Made by a program: the position numbers and the translations under genes. Under the pieces are notes generated by a model. The model made no database searches. It was given only the letters and a program-made list of their open reading frames with translations, and was not told the DNA's origin. From contig JALQYJ010000073.1 in NCBI GenBank assembly GCA_023254175.1, positions 1 to 32,891 of the forward strand: a stretch of DNA of 32,891 nucleotides. The letters are read 5' to 3'. This stretch comes from Runella sp. (GTDB taxonomy: Bacteria; Bacteroidota; Bacteroidia; Cytophagales; Spirosomataceae). Within the stretch, counting starts at the first letter, position 1. Each line of letters starts with the position of its first letter. Positions 7,761 to 14,696 of the stretch are shown in pieces.

Positions 7761-8759
7761 ATGTCACAATTAGAAGTCACCAACGCTGTAGAACCCCTGC
7801 TGGTTGAAGACCCCAACCGGTTTGTTCTTTTTCCTATCAAACACCACGATATTTGGCAATTTTACAAAAACCACGTAGCAACGTTTTGGGTGGCAGAAGA
7901 GATTGACCTAGCTTCAGACCTTCAACACTGGGAAAATCTCAACGACGGCGAAAGACACTTCATCTCGCACGTGTTGGCTTTTTTTGCCGCCTCCGACGGT
8001 ATTGTCAACGAAAACTTGGCCGTCAACTTCCTAAGTGAAGTACAATATGCCGAAGCTAAGTGCTTTTATGGGTTTCAAATTGCTATGGAAAACATCCACT
8101 CCGAGACGTACTCGTTGTTGATTGATAGCTATATTAAAGACCCCGTCGAAAAAGACCGTATGCTCCGCGCGATAGAGACGATTCCGTGCGTGCAGAAAAA
8201 AGCCGACTGGGCTTTGCGTTGGATTTCCAACGGTTCGTTTGCCGAACGTCTTATTGCTTTTGCAGCCGTGGAAGGTATATTTTTCTCAGGTTCTTTCTGC
8301 TCAATTTTCTGGCTCAAAAAACGCGGCTTAATGCCTGGATTGACGTTCTCAAACGAACTTATCTCGCGCGACGAAGGCTTGCACCGCGATTTTGCTTGTT
8401 TGCTTTATACCGACCACATTATTAATAAATTGCCCGAAGAAGACATTTACAACATCATCCGCGACGCCGTGGCGATTGAGCAAGAATTCGTTACGGATGC
8501 CTTGCCTGTATCGCTCATTGGCATGAACGCAACCTTAATGAACCAATACATCGAGTTTGTAGCTGACCACCTTTTGGTATCGTTGAGGTTGAAGAAAATC
8601 TACAACTCATCTAATCCATTTGACTTCATGGACATGATTTCGCTCCAAGGGAAAACCAACTTCTTTGAAAAGAAAGTGGGTGAATACCAAAAACCTGGGG
8701 TGAAAAACTCCAGCAAAGAACGTGATGTTCAAACCCTTAGCTTCGATGCTGATTTCTAG
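7761..8759 (+). CDS. nrdB: Ribonucleoside-diphosphate reductase small subunit (class Ia R2)
   Basis: The diiron-tyrosyl radical subunit that supplies the radical for reduction of NDPs to dNDPs in the large subunit NrdA. It is 332 aa with ferritin-like helices. Metal-ligand regions are [12 protein letters not shown] (Asp49), [18 protein letters not shown] (Glu98, His113; radical Tyr103) and the later VEGIFF...HRDFA segments. The [15 protein letters not shown] block and the C-terminal tail LSFDADF are the form seen in eukaryotic R2 and common in Bacteroidota, rather than the E. coli form. The tail should dock into NrdA. No large-subunit gene is in the window. The gene converges with a deoxynucleoside kinase, another dNTP-supply gene. 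Confidence 0.96.
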   Translation: MSQLEVTNAVEPLLVEDPNRFVLFPIKHHDIWQFYKNHVATFWVAEEIDLASDLQHWENLNDGERHFISHVLAFFAASDGIVNENLAVNFLSEVQYAEAKCFYGFQIAMENIHSETYSLLIDSYIKDPVEKDRMLRAIETIPCVQKKADWALRWISNGSFAERLIAFAAVEGIFFSGSFCSIFWLKKRGLMPGLTFSNELISRDEGLHRDFACLLYTDHIINKLPEEDIYNIIRDAVAIEQEFVTDALPVSLIGMNATLMNQYIEFVADHLLVSLRLKKIYNSSNPFDFMDMISLQGKTNFFEKKVGEYQKPGVKNSSKERDVQTLSFDADF

Positions 8760-8771
8760 AGGTTGACTATT

Positions 8772-8833
8772 ACCACATACTCAGTAACAAAAAAAGAAGC
8801 CTAGGCTTCTTTTTTTGTTACTGAGTATGTGGT
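8772..8833. terminator. 62-bp perfect palindrome, bidirectional terminator
   Basis: Two 31-nt arms are exact reverse complements with no spacer; the centre is CCTAGG at 8800-8805. Each arm includes a run of seven A or T next to GAAGCC/GGCTTC, so on both strands a GC-containing hairpin is followed by U7. It lies between the convergent nrdB and deoxynucleoside kinase stop codons and should stop transcription from both sides. The arms are far longer than a terminator needs. Confidence 0.85.
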
Positions 8834-8834
8834 G

Positions 8835-8858
8835 ACAAGGGTTATTCACAACCCTTGT
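8835..8858 (-). terminator. Second hairpin downstream of the deoxynucleoside kinase
   Basis: ACAAGGGTT (8835-8843) pairs with AACCCTTGT (8850-8858) around a 6-nt loop, 4 nt past the minus-strand stop codon and directly before the 62-bp palindrome. It has no U-tract of its own. Confidence 0.5.
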
Positions 8859-8862
8859 TGCT

Positions 8863-9477
8863 CTACCGATACCCTAGCGTACGGTTCATTTCGGTGATGA
8901 TATAGTTAAAATCATCGGAATTATTTTCAAAATCAAGGTCGTTGACGTCGATGGTCAACAGCGTACCGTCGATGTAGGTATCTGCAAAGTTTTCGTACAA
9001 TCCATTGAGATTGAGCAAATATTCATCGCTGATAGTTTGTTCAAATTCCCGTCCACGTTTCTGAATCTGACGGCGAAGCTTGGGTAAATCAGCCTTCAAA
9101 TACACAATAATATCGGGGGCTTTGATGGCATTGGTGATGGTTTCGTACAACATCAAATAGTTCTGATAATCACGGGTTTCCATCAAACCAGAATCGGCCA
9201 AGTTTTTCGCAAAAATAAACGCATCTTCGTAAATCGTACGGTCTTGAATCACCGTCTGATAGTGCATAGAGCGAATCTTTTGGGCTTGCGAAAAACGGCT
9301 GTTGAGAAAAAACACCTGAAGATTGAACGACCAACGCGCCATGTCTTCATAAAAATCGACCAGGTAAGGGTTTCCTTCTACGGCTTCATACAAAACTCCC
9401 CACTTATAATGTTCTGAGAGCTTGCGAGCGAGCGTAGTTTTACCTGCTCCGATGTTTCCAGTAATTGCAATGTGCAT
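8863..9477 (-). CDS. Deoxynucleoside kinase
   Basis: Phosphorylates deoxynucleosides to dNMPs with ATP in the salvage pathway. The 204-aa protein has a P-loop GNIGAGKTT (7-15), an acidic segment YEAVEGN (Glu31, the likely catalytic base region), the DRTIYED motif (79-85) and an arginine-rich LID (KRGREFEQ). These are the marks of the dNK/dCK/dGK family; paired kinases for dA and dG occur in other bacteria, and the specificity here is unknown. The gene is convergent with nrdB, linking de novo and salvage dNTP supply. No consensus promoter is obvious in the 9478-9630 region, but a 9-bp inverted repeat (AAAAAGTAT 9551-9559, ATACTTTTT 9579-9587) lies there. Confidence 0.9.
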   Translation of the reverse strand: MHIAITGNIGAGKTTLARKLSEHYKWGVLYEAVEGNPYLVDFYEDMARWSFNLQVFFLNSRFSQAQKIRSMHYQTVIQDRTIYEDAFIFAKNLADSGLMETRDYQNYLMLYETITNAIKAPDIIVYLKADLPKLRRQIQKRGREFEQTISDEYLLNLNGLYENFADTYIDGTLLTIDVNDLDFENNSDDFNYIITEMNRTLGYR

Positions 9478-9630
9478 AGTAAAGTAGAATTAAACCGTTA
9501 GATATAGTTTTTATGCGGTTGGTATCGATTAATAGGCAGGGTAAGCCCGTAAAAAGTATGCGAATATAGTCAGACTTTATACTTTTTCCGACTCATACCC
9601 TCACTTCTCGGCCAGTTCCTAAGTTTTTTA

Positions 9631-9638
9631 TAATTTTG
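9631..9638 (+). promoter_or_regulatory. -7 element of trhO
   Basis: TAATTTTG matches TAnnTTTG exactly. The predicted start near 9644 gives a ~50-nt leader to ATG 9696. The box overlaps the TTG at 9636 that opens the longest frame, which argues against that TTG as a start. Confidence 0.55.
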
Positions 9639-9695
9639 CAGAAACGTTATTTGCTGATTTTCAGCTTTTACTTACAACCGTTATTTTTTTGTCTC

Positions 9696-10670
9696 ATGAA
9701 ACCATATAGTGTTCTTTTATACTACCAGTACGTTCCTATCGAAGACCCGCAGGCCTACCGCGACGCGCAGCACGAGTTTTGTGTCAACAACAACCTCCTC
9801 GGGCGAATCATTGTGGCACCCGAAGGACTCAACGGTACGGTATCGGGACTCATCGAAGATTGCGAAGCCTACATACAATGGGTAAAAGCCGATCCACGTT
9901 TTGCGAGTATCGACTTCAAAATCGAATACCACGAAAATCATACGTTCCAAAAGCTGCACGTACGTCTCAAAGAAGAGATTGTCAACTCCGACTTGCCTGT
10001 AAATCCACTCAAACAAACGGGGGTACACCTAGAACCTGACCAGTTTAAACAATTGCTCAAAGAAGACCCCGATTTGGTGGTGATTGATATGCGTTCCAAC
10101 TACGAACACAGCGTTGGAAAATTTAAAGGGGCGATTACGTTTGACATGGAAAACCTGCGCGAATTGCCGCAGCACATGCACGAAATTGAGCATTTGAAAG
10201 GTCAAGGCAAGAAAATTGTTACTTATTGTACGGGCGGTATCAAGTGTGAAAAAGCCAGCGCCTATCTCCTCGACCAAGGCTTTGACAACGTGTACCAACT
10301 CCACGGCGGTATCATCAAATACGGCTTAGAAGCAGGCGGGGAAGATTTTGAGGGAAAATGTTACGTATTCGATAACCGACTCACAGTGGACGTCAACCAA
10401 GTCAATCCAAAAGTGATTTCGACTTGCTACGTTTGTGGTACCCCTTCCGATCGCATGGTGAACTGCGCCAACAACGAGTGTAATATCCACGTACCGATGT
10501 GCGAAGACTGCGGTTGGAAAATGGAAGGAACTTGCTCAGAGGCTTGCAAGTGCGTTCCTACCAAACGCCCCTACGACGGCACGGGCTACTACCCACGCAA
10601 AAGCGACCACTACACGCCACTTCAAGGGCTCAAAAGCTTTAAAAAGTCCACAAAAAAGGCTGAAACCTAA
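9696..10670 (+). CDS. trhO: tRNA uridine(34) hydroxylase TrhO (rhodanese family)
   Basis: Catalyses oxygen-dependent hydroxylation of U34 in certain tRNAs, the first step toward 5-(carboxy)methoxyuridine at the wobble base. The 324-aa protein has the N-terminal UPF0176 domain (RIIVAPEGLNGTVSG, 37-51), a central rhodanese domain with the active-site loop YCTGGIKCEKA (Cys178) and a Cys-rich C-terminus (C244/C247, C257/C262, C269/C272, C280/C284) that probably binds zinc. This domain order matches E. coli YceA/TrhO. The start at ATG 9696 (MKPYSVLLYYQYV) is chosen over TTG 9636. It stands alone, with ordinary coding sequence throughout. Confidence 0.93.
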   Translation: MKPYSVLLYYQYVPIEDPQAYRDAQHEFCVNNNLLGRIIVAPEGLNGTVSGLIEDCEAYIQWVKADPRFASIDFKIEYHENHTFQKLHVRLKEEIVNSDLPVNPLKQTGVHLEPDQFKQLLKEDPDLVVIDMRSNYEHSVGKFKGAITFDMENLRELPQHMHEIEHLKGQGKKIVTYCTGGIKCEKASAYLLDQGFDNVYQLHGGIIKYGLEAGGEDFEGKCYVFDNRLTVDVNQVNPKVISTCYVCGTPSDRMVNCANNECNIHVPMCEDCGWKMEGTCSEACKCVPTKRPYDGTGYYPRKSDHYTPLQGLKSFKKSTKKAET

Positions 10671-10949
10671 TTTTGTTTACCTCATCCCGATAGAACTTTG
10701 GGACGGGTGGACGGGTGGCTTAACGTCTCCAACTTAAAAGTGTCCACAACAACATGGAAACTCAAGCCATCCAATAGAAACGCTGCAAGAAACCGTTGAA
10801 CTCAACGAACTTGAGCGCAACGGTTTGAATGTACGCTAGAATTTTCGTGGAAAGTGATGAATGACTGATAAACAATAGATTTATTAAATGACAACCACTG
10901 ATATAGATACATTCGGGTTGTCTGAGCACGACCTATAAATACTACGCAC
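10671..10949. other. Intergenic region with a hairpin and a possible gene remnant
   Basis: No intact gene. At 10790-10826 a compound hairpin is formed by AAACCGTTG and CAACGGTTT (outer 9 bp) and CTCAA and TTGAG (inner 5 bp). The same stretch reads in one frame as ETLQETVELNELERNGLNVR followed by TAG. This distantly recalls the LxELExxGL segment of winged-helix regulators such as HxlR, so it may be the stump of a lost regulator; that is a weak guess. Confidence 0.3.
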
Positions 10950-10957
10950 TATCTTTG
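10950..10957 (+). promoter_or_regulatory. -7 element upstream of the His-rich unknown gene
   Basis: TATCTTTG matches TAnnTTTG exactly. No TTTG occurs at the usual -33 spacing. The predicted start near 10964 gives a leader of about 90 nt to ATG 11053. Confidence 0.45.
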
Positions 10958-11052
10958 CGGCCTATCGTGAGGTATTTTTATTAGGAAAGTAGATTTATTT
11001 TATTTTGAAGGAAGCCTTTTTACATTTGTTACTCCTTTACCTTCCTTCCGCC

Positions 11053-11490
11053 ATGAAAATGCGATTATTTAAAAGTGAAACCGCCATTGAACAGCTCGTG
11101 GAACGGTTTAACTCCTGCACTCTTCCCGCCGCTGCTTGGACTCACGAGGCGCACTTAGCGGTCGGAATTTGGTACTTACGGCGCTATACACTGACCGAAG
11201 CAATGCTGCTTGTGCGCCAGCGAATTATCTTGTTCAATCACTCCGTGGGAGGGTCTATTGGTTTTGAACGGGGGTACCACGAAACCCTCACTTGGTTTTG
11301 GTTAAAAACAATAGAAGAATTTCTCCATGAATTTGGACGCCAAAAATCGTTTTTGGACACCTGTAATACCTTCTTGCAAAGCGAGTTGGCAGACCGTAAC
11401 CGCGCCCTACTTTTTTATAAAAATGAAGAATTATTTTCCCTCGAAGCCCGTACGTATCTAATCCAGCCCACCACTCAAGCACTTATTTAA
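11053..11490 (+). CDS. Uncharacterised helical protein with conserved-looking His motifs
   Basis: A 145-aa protein predicted to be mostly alpha-helical, with no signal peptide or membrane segment. Striking segments are WTHEAHL (His31, His34), FNHSVGG (His63) and GYHETLTWFW (His76), which could form a metal or ligand site. I have a vague memory of similar hypothetical proteins but cannot name a family. The longest frame opens at TTG 11005; ATG 11053 (or 11059) is a better start because the extra residues are unlike the rest. It lies 35 nt before the DinB-family gene on the same strand and may be partly cotranscribed with it. Confidence 0.75.
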   Translation: MKMRLFKSETAIEQLVERFNSCTLPAAAWTHEAHLAVGIWYLRRYTLTEAMLLVRQRIILFNHSVGGSIGFERGYHETLTWFWLKTIEEFLHEFGRQKSFLDTCNTFLQSELADRNRALLFYKNEELFSLEARTYLIQPTTQALI

Positions 11491-11497
11491 GAATTAC

Positions 11498-11527
11498 TAT
11501 ATTTGTAAGGTAAACCCTTACAAATAT
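11498..11527 (+). promoter_or_regulatory. -7 element inside an inverted repeat covering the DinB-family start codon
   Basis: TATATTTG (11498-11505) matches the -7 consensus exactly. From 11499 a 12-bp perfect inverted repeat runs: ATATTTGTAAGG (11499-11510), a 5-nt loop, CCTTACAAATAT (11516-11527). The left arm holds most of the -7 box and the right arm includes the first two bases of the ATG at 11526. This could be a repressor operator on DNA, or a hairpin that hides the start codon in read-through transcripts from the gene upstream. Confidence 0.6.
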
Positions 11528-11966
11528 GCCTAAACAACTCCTGACCGACCTACTTGTACAGAATCAATTAACGTGCAGTTTTGCCTTTCAACAAATTACT
11601 CCCGCAAATGCTCATTTACGCCTTAATCCTCAGGCCGCTTCCGTTGGGTTTATTTATAGACACATTGGGGAGACAATGAACCTGTTTGGCTACTTGTTGG
11701 GCAGCCCTAGCGAGGTAACCAACACTACGATGGGACATACTGACGAAGGTCAAGGGAACGATGTTGAAGAGAGTCACGAATTGCTCCAAACAGGGTTTGA
11801 TATGTTGCAAAATTGTATCAATTCTACTCCAGAAGAGGCGTGGAACGACCCCATAGATACCCCATTTTTTGGTACGGTTTCTCGCATGAGAATCTTTTCC
11901 CATGTTCTTTTTCACAATGCCCACCATGCAGGCCAAATCGCTTTGACGTTATCCAAAGGGGCTTAG
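11526..11966 (+). CDS. DinB-family protein
   Basis: A 146-aa four-helix-bundle protein of the DinB/YfiT superfamily. The metal-binding histidine triad is visible: His46 in YRHIGET, then His130 and His134 in FHNAHHAGQI (HxxxH spacing). Members include bacillithiol and mycothiol S-transferases and many proteins of unknown role, so only the fold and probable divalent metal site are supported. The leader from its own promoter would be only ~15 nt, which is unusually short. It is followed after 11 nt by the DUF3445 gene, so the two are probably cotranscribed. Confidence 0.88.
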   Translation: MPKQLLTDLLVQNQLTCSFAFQQITPANAHLRLNPQAASVGFIYRHIGETMNLFGYLLGSPSEVTNTTMGHTDEGQGNDVEESHELLQTGFDMLQNCINSTPEEAWNDPIDTPFFGTVSRMRIFSHVLFHNAHHAGQIALTLSKGA

Positions 11967-11977
11967 ATTTCACGCTT

Positions 11978-12907
11978 ATGCTGCTGCCTTATTTTCCGTT
12001 TGAGGAACGCTACTCTTTTACTATGGGCACTTTTCCCCTCAAAGAAACCGACCCACTGGTAGAAGTCGATGAGCACTATGTGGCCGAAATAACCGAAAAA
12101 CGTCGCCTACTTGCCGAGGATCACGGTTATTATTTCAACGCACTTCCCGAAACCCATTTGGCGCAATGGGAAGTGCTCGACAAGGTGCTTCGCTCGCTGG
12201 TGGCCTTCTATCCTCAGTATTTTCAGTTGACAATCGAAGGCCACCGTTGGCATTGGCATAACCGCCTTTTAGACGAACAGCTTTCATTTGTATTTGAGGA
12301 CAATAGTAGCCTTCCTTTCTCACCCCTCGACTGGGTGGGTCGCCAAGTACAGGAAGATTTACTTCTGATGGCCAACGACGAAGCTGTCTCGCTCAAAGCG
12401 GGACAATTGTGCTTCCCCAACGACTGGGATTTAGGAGAAAAATTTGGTAAATCGTTTTTGGACATTCATGCACACATCCCGAAAGTACTCGACCCCATGA
12501 TGCTGACTGCCCAAAAACTCATGGAACGCATCATCGCCCATCGGCCCCTGTGGCGTCTTAATTGGAATTTCAAGATTCATAACGCGTTAGATATGTCGTC
12601 GAAGTATTTTGTAGCTTCGCGAAAAGAATTGGCAGAAGTAGGCCCTACCCTCACTCCCGATACCCTCGGCGAACGGTTGTACTTACGCGTAGAACGCCAA
12701 ACGTTGACGCGATTGCCTCGTTCGGGGTATATTTTGTTTGGGATTCATACCTACCAAAATACCGTCGCAAACGAAGCCCAAGACCCCGACCGCGCACGAC
12801 GAATGTACCAAGTTTTACAAAGCGCCCCTTGCGAAGTGATTCATTACAAGGCCATTCCGTATTTTGAGGAAGCATTAATCAATTATTTAAAGCAAAACCC
12901 TATCTAA
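11978..12907 (+). CDS. DUF3445 protein, heme-dependent oxidative N-demethylase-like
   Basis: A 309-aa protein that matches the DUF3445 family from memory. Typical segments are the N-terminal YFPFEERYSFTMGTFPL, CFPNDWDLGEKFG (145-157) with FLDIHAHIP (160-168), WRLNWNF and the Arg/Gln-rich LYLRVERQTLTRLP. The family includes the heme-binding alpha subunit of an oxidative N-demethylase (HDOD) acting on small methylated amines, but many members are single-gene proteins of unknown substrate. No reductase or partner subunit is adjacent. The longest frame starts inside the DinB-family gene (11813) and its first 55 residues are out-of-frame DinB sequence, so ATG 11978 is used. Confidence 0.85.
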   Translation: MLLPYFPFEERYSFTMGTFPLKETDPLVEVDEHYVAEITEKRRLLAEDHGYYFNALPETHLAQWEVLDKVLRSLVAFYPQYFQLTIEGHRWHWHNRLLDEQLSFVFEDNSSLPFSPLDWVGRQVQEDLLLMANDEAVSLKAGQLCFPNDWDLGEKFGKSFLDIHAHIPKVLDPMMLTAQKLMERIIAHRPLWRLNWNFKIHNALDMSSKYFVASRKELAEVGPTLTPDTLGERLYLRVERQTLTRLPRSGYILFGIHTYQNTVANEAQDPDRARRMYQVLQSAPCEVIHYKAIPYFEEALINYLKQNPI

Positions 12908-12928
12908 ACCTATTAGGGCTTACATACT

Positions 12929-13045
12929 ATGAACCACACACACTACATCCTAGAAATACGAACCATCCATCTTAATGAAGACTTTGCCAAAGCACGCTTT
13001 ATTGAAGATAGGCGACTACGAGAGACTCCGATTGTGCTAAAGTAA
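12929..13045 (+). other. 38-codon open frame, possible small protein or remnant
   Basis: An ATG-started frame encodes a basic 38-residue peptide (starting MNHTHYILEIRTIHL and ending RETPIVLK) in the 175-bp gap between the DUF3445 gene and the caspase-like gene. I do not recognise it. It is spaced like an operon gene (21 nt after the previous stop) but has no clear ribosome binding site. Confidence 0.25.
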
Positions 13046-13082
13046 TTCATCCAAACCTCATAGATTTTAGAAAACAAAGACA

Positions 13083-14180
13083 ATGAAAACAACCTTTTTT
13101 CTCGTTCTTCTTACTCTTACAAGTCTAGCCCAGTCTAAATCAAGTTTTGAACCGCAACGTACGTGGGTATGTATGATTGGCGTGTTGGAATGGGCCGATG
13201 CCAACAGCTTCGCTTCCTTTGAGAAAAAAGGACGCGTCGATGCCAAAATCATTCAATTTTTCCAAAAGCAAGGGGTTCCTTCCGAGCAAATCCTCTACCT
13301 CAAAGACCAGCAAGCCACTACCAAAGCCATTCGAGCGGCGATGGCACCGTTTTTACGTCAGGCCAAACCCAACGACATGTTGTTTTTTTACTACTGCGGG
13401 CATGGTTATAAAAACGACGCTAAAAAAGTATGCTTTGCCAGCTACCAAGGCGCCGACTGGTCGGCCGAAGAAATGGTACGAACCGTTAATGATAACTTTG
13501 CGGGAAATACAGCTTTCTTTACCGCCGACTGCTGTAATTCGGGCGGGTTGTCGCAAGAGGTTCGTAAATTTCCCCAACGTAATTATGTCGCGCTCAACTC
13601 CGTCGTTCCCACCAACGTCTCGACGGGTAATTGGACTTTTTCCAATGCATTGTTGTACGGTCTAAAAGGAGAATCGTTTGTGGATACCGACCAAAATGGC
13701 AAAATCACGTTGGGGGAACTCGCCAACTACATCGACGAAGAAATGGCGATTGTGGAAGGGCAAAAAGCGGCTTATTTTGTACCCGAAACCTTGCGCACTT
13801 GGGCCATCAGTAGCAACGTCCCTCCCAAAAAAGACAAACGCATTGGTCAGCGCATCCAAGTGGATTATGACGGTACCGATTGGCTAGGATTTGTCGTGGA
13901 CAGTGACGCAGGAAAGAAGTTCAACGTTCGTTTTTACAGTTATACCAACAACGAAACCGATTGGGTAGCGTCTTCGCGTTTAAAACCGTTCGTTTGTCCC
14001 AAAAATTATCCCGTAGGTTCATCCGTTGAAGTATATTATGCCGACGATAAAAAATGGTATTCCGCCAAAGTCCTCAAAACGTATTCGTGTTTACACTATA
14101 TTCATTACACCGATTACGGTAACGAGTGGGACGAATGGGTAACTCCTTCCAACATTCGGCAAAAAAAATACACCAATTAA
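13083..14180 (+). CDS. Secreted caspase-like (C14) protein with EF-hand-type loop and two Tudor/agenet-like repeats
   Basis: A 365-aa protein with a signal peptide (residues 1-~17, cleavage near LAQS). Residues ~25-245 form a caspase-fold domain: the catalytic His is His107 in FYYCGHGYK and the catalytic Cys is probably Cys151 in TADCCNSGG, by comparison with DxCHSG of metacaspases. DTDQNGKITLGE (201-212) has the residue pattern of an EF-hand calcium loop. The tail holds two similar modules, ~254-303 (IQVDYDGTDWLGFVV...DWVASSRLKPF) and ~311-362 (VEVYYADDKKWYSAKVL...DEWVTPSNIRQ), which look like Tudor/agenet-type barrels. Such proteases cut after basic residues in known metacaspases; activity here is inferred. 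A lipoprotein gene follows after 10 nt. Confidence 0.87.
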   Translation: MKTTFFLVLLTLTSLAQSKSSFEPQRTWVCMIGVLEWADANSFASFEKKGRVDAKIIQFFQKQGVPSEQILYLKDQQATTKAIRAAMAPFLRQAKPNDMLFFYYCGHGYKNDAKKVCFASYQGADWSAEEMVRTVNDNFAGNTAFFTADCCNSGGLSQEVRKFPQRNYVALNSVVPTNVSTGNWTFSNALLYGLKGESFVDTDQNGKITLGELANYIDEEMAIVEGQKAAYFVPETLRTWAISSNVPPKKDKRIGQRIQVDYDGTDWLGFVVDSDAGKKFNVRFYSYTNNETDWVASSRLKPFVCPKNYPVGSSVEVYYADDKKWYSAKVLKTYSCLHYIHYTDYGNEWDEWVTPSNIRQKKYTN

Positions 14181-14190
14181 TAAACCTCCT

Positions 14191-14565
14191 ATGTACCAAT
14201 CTCTCTTACTTGCCCTTGTATGCGTAGGTCTTTTAACCTCTTGCGGAAACTCTGAGGAGTTGGAACGCCTTCGCAAAGAAAACACCGACTTGAAGGCTCA
14301 ACTTGACTTACTCAATGCCGCCAAAAAGCCCAAGTACATCCTCAAGCTAAAGTTGAAACAGGCTAGCTTTTCATTGAGCGTAAAAAAGCACATTCGGAAC
14401 GCCATAAACGCCATTGAGTTTGAAATTCCTGTCGATAAAGATTTTTACGAAAGCGTATCAGAAGGCACCGAACTCGTGGACAAATTTAGATTCGGTTCAT
14501 TCATTTTATATGGCAGTTTTGGAGACTGGGAAATGACCGTTAAAGGCAAAGAAATCCGCGAATAA
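14191..14565 (+). CDS. Small lipoprotein with coiled-coil segment
   Basis: A 124-aa protein with a lipoprotein signal: a hydrophobic N-terminus and lipobox LTSC with Cys18 as the lipidated residue. A short heptad-like coiled coil follows (SEELERLRKENTDLKAQLDLL, about 21-42), then a ~80-residue domain rich in beta-type sequence ending in GSFGDWEMTVKGKEIRE. I do not recognise the family. The mature protein should be anchored in a membrane, facing the periplasm or the surface. It starts 10 nt after the caspase-like gene, so cotranscription and a shared compartment are likely. Confidence 0.8.
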   Translation: MYQSLLLALVCVGLLTSCGNSEELERLRKENTDLKAQLDLLNAAKKPKYILKLKLKQASFSLSVKKHIRNAINAIEFEIPVDKDFYESVSEGTELVDKFRFGSFILYGSFGDWEMTVKGKEIRE

Positions 14566-14573
14566 CGTGTTCC

Positions 14574-14636
14574 CTATTTCTGATTTTCGAGGTATTTGAC
14601 CGCCTCGCCCAACCAGTCTGATTCGGGCGACTTGAG
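14574..14636 (-). pseudogene. Short C-terminal gene stump
   Basis: On the minus strand a 20-codon frame reads LKSPESDWLGEAVKYLENQK and ends in TAG. It looks like the authentic helical C-terminus of a protein but is closed upstream by another stop. It lies just beyond miaE on the same strand. The parent family is not recognised. Confidence 0.3.
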
Positions 14637-14654
14637 CTAAAAAAAAACAAACAT

Positions 14655-14688
14655 AATAACCGTTTCATCGCTGATTTTTGGGGTTATT
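14655..14688 (-). terminator. Weak terminator of miaE
   Basis: AATAACC (14655-14661) pairs with GGTTATT (14682-14688) around a 20-nt loop, starting 8 nt past the miaE stop codon. On the minus strand it is followed by ATGTTTGTTTTTTTTT. The long loop makes it weak, but the T-run is strong. Confidence 0.5.
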
Positions 14689-14696
14689 TCTGAGCA

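Noticed and set aside
11813-12907. A longer DUF3445 gene starting inside the DinB-family gene
   Set aside because: The first 55 codons are the DinB gene read in another frame; family similarity begins at ATG 11978.
11053-14565. A phage-defence island built around the caspase-like protein
   Set aside because: The caspase-like protein and the lipoprotein carry export signals, and no nuclease, reverse transcriptase, STAND ATPase or nucleotide cyclase is nearby.
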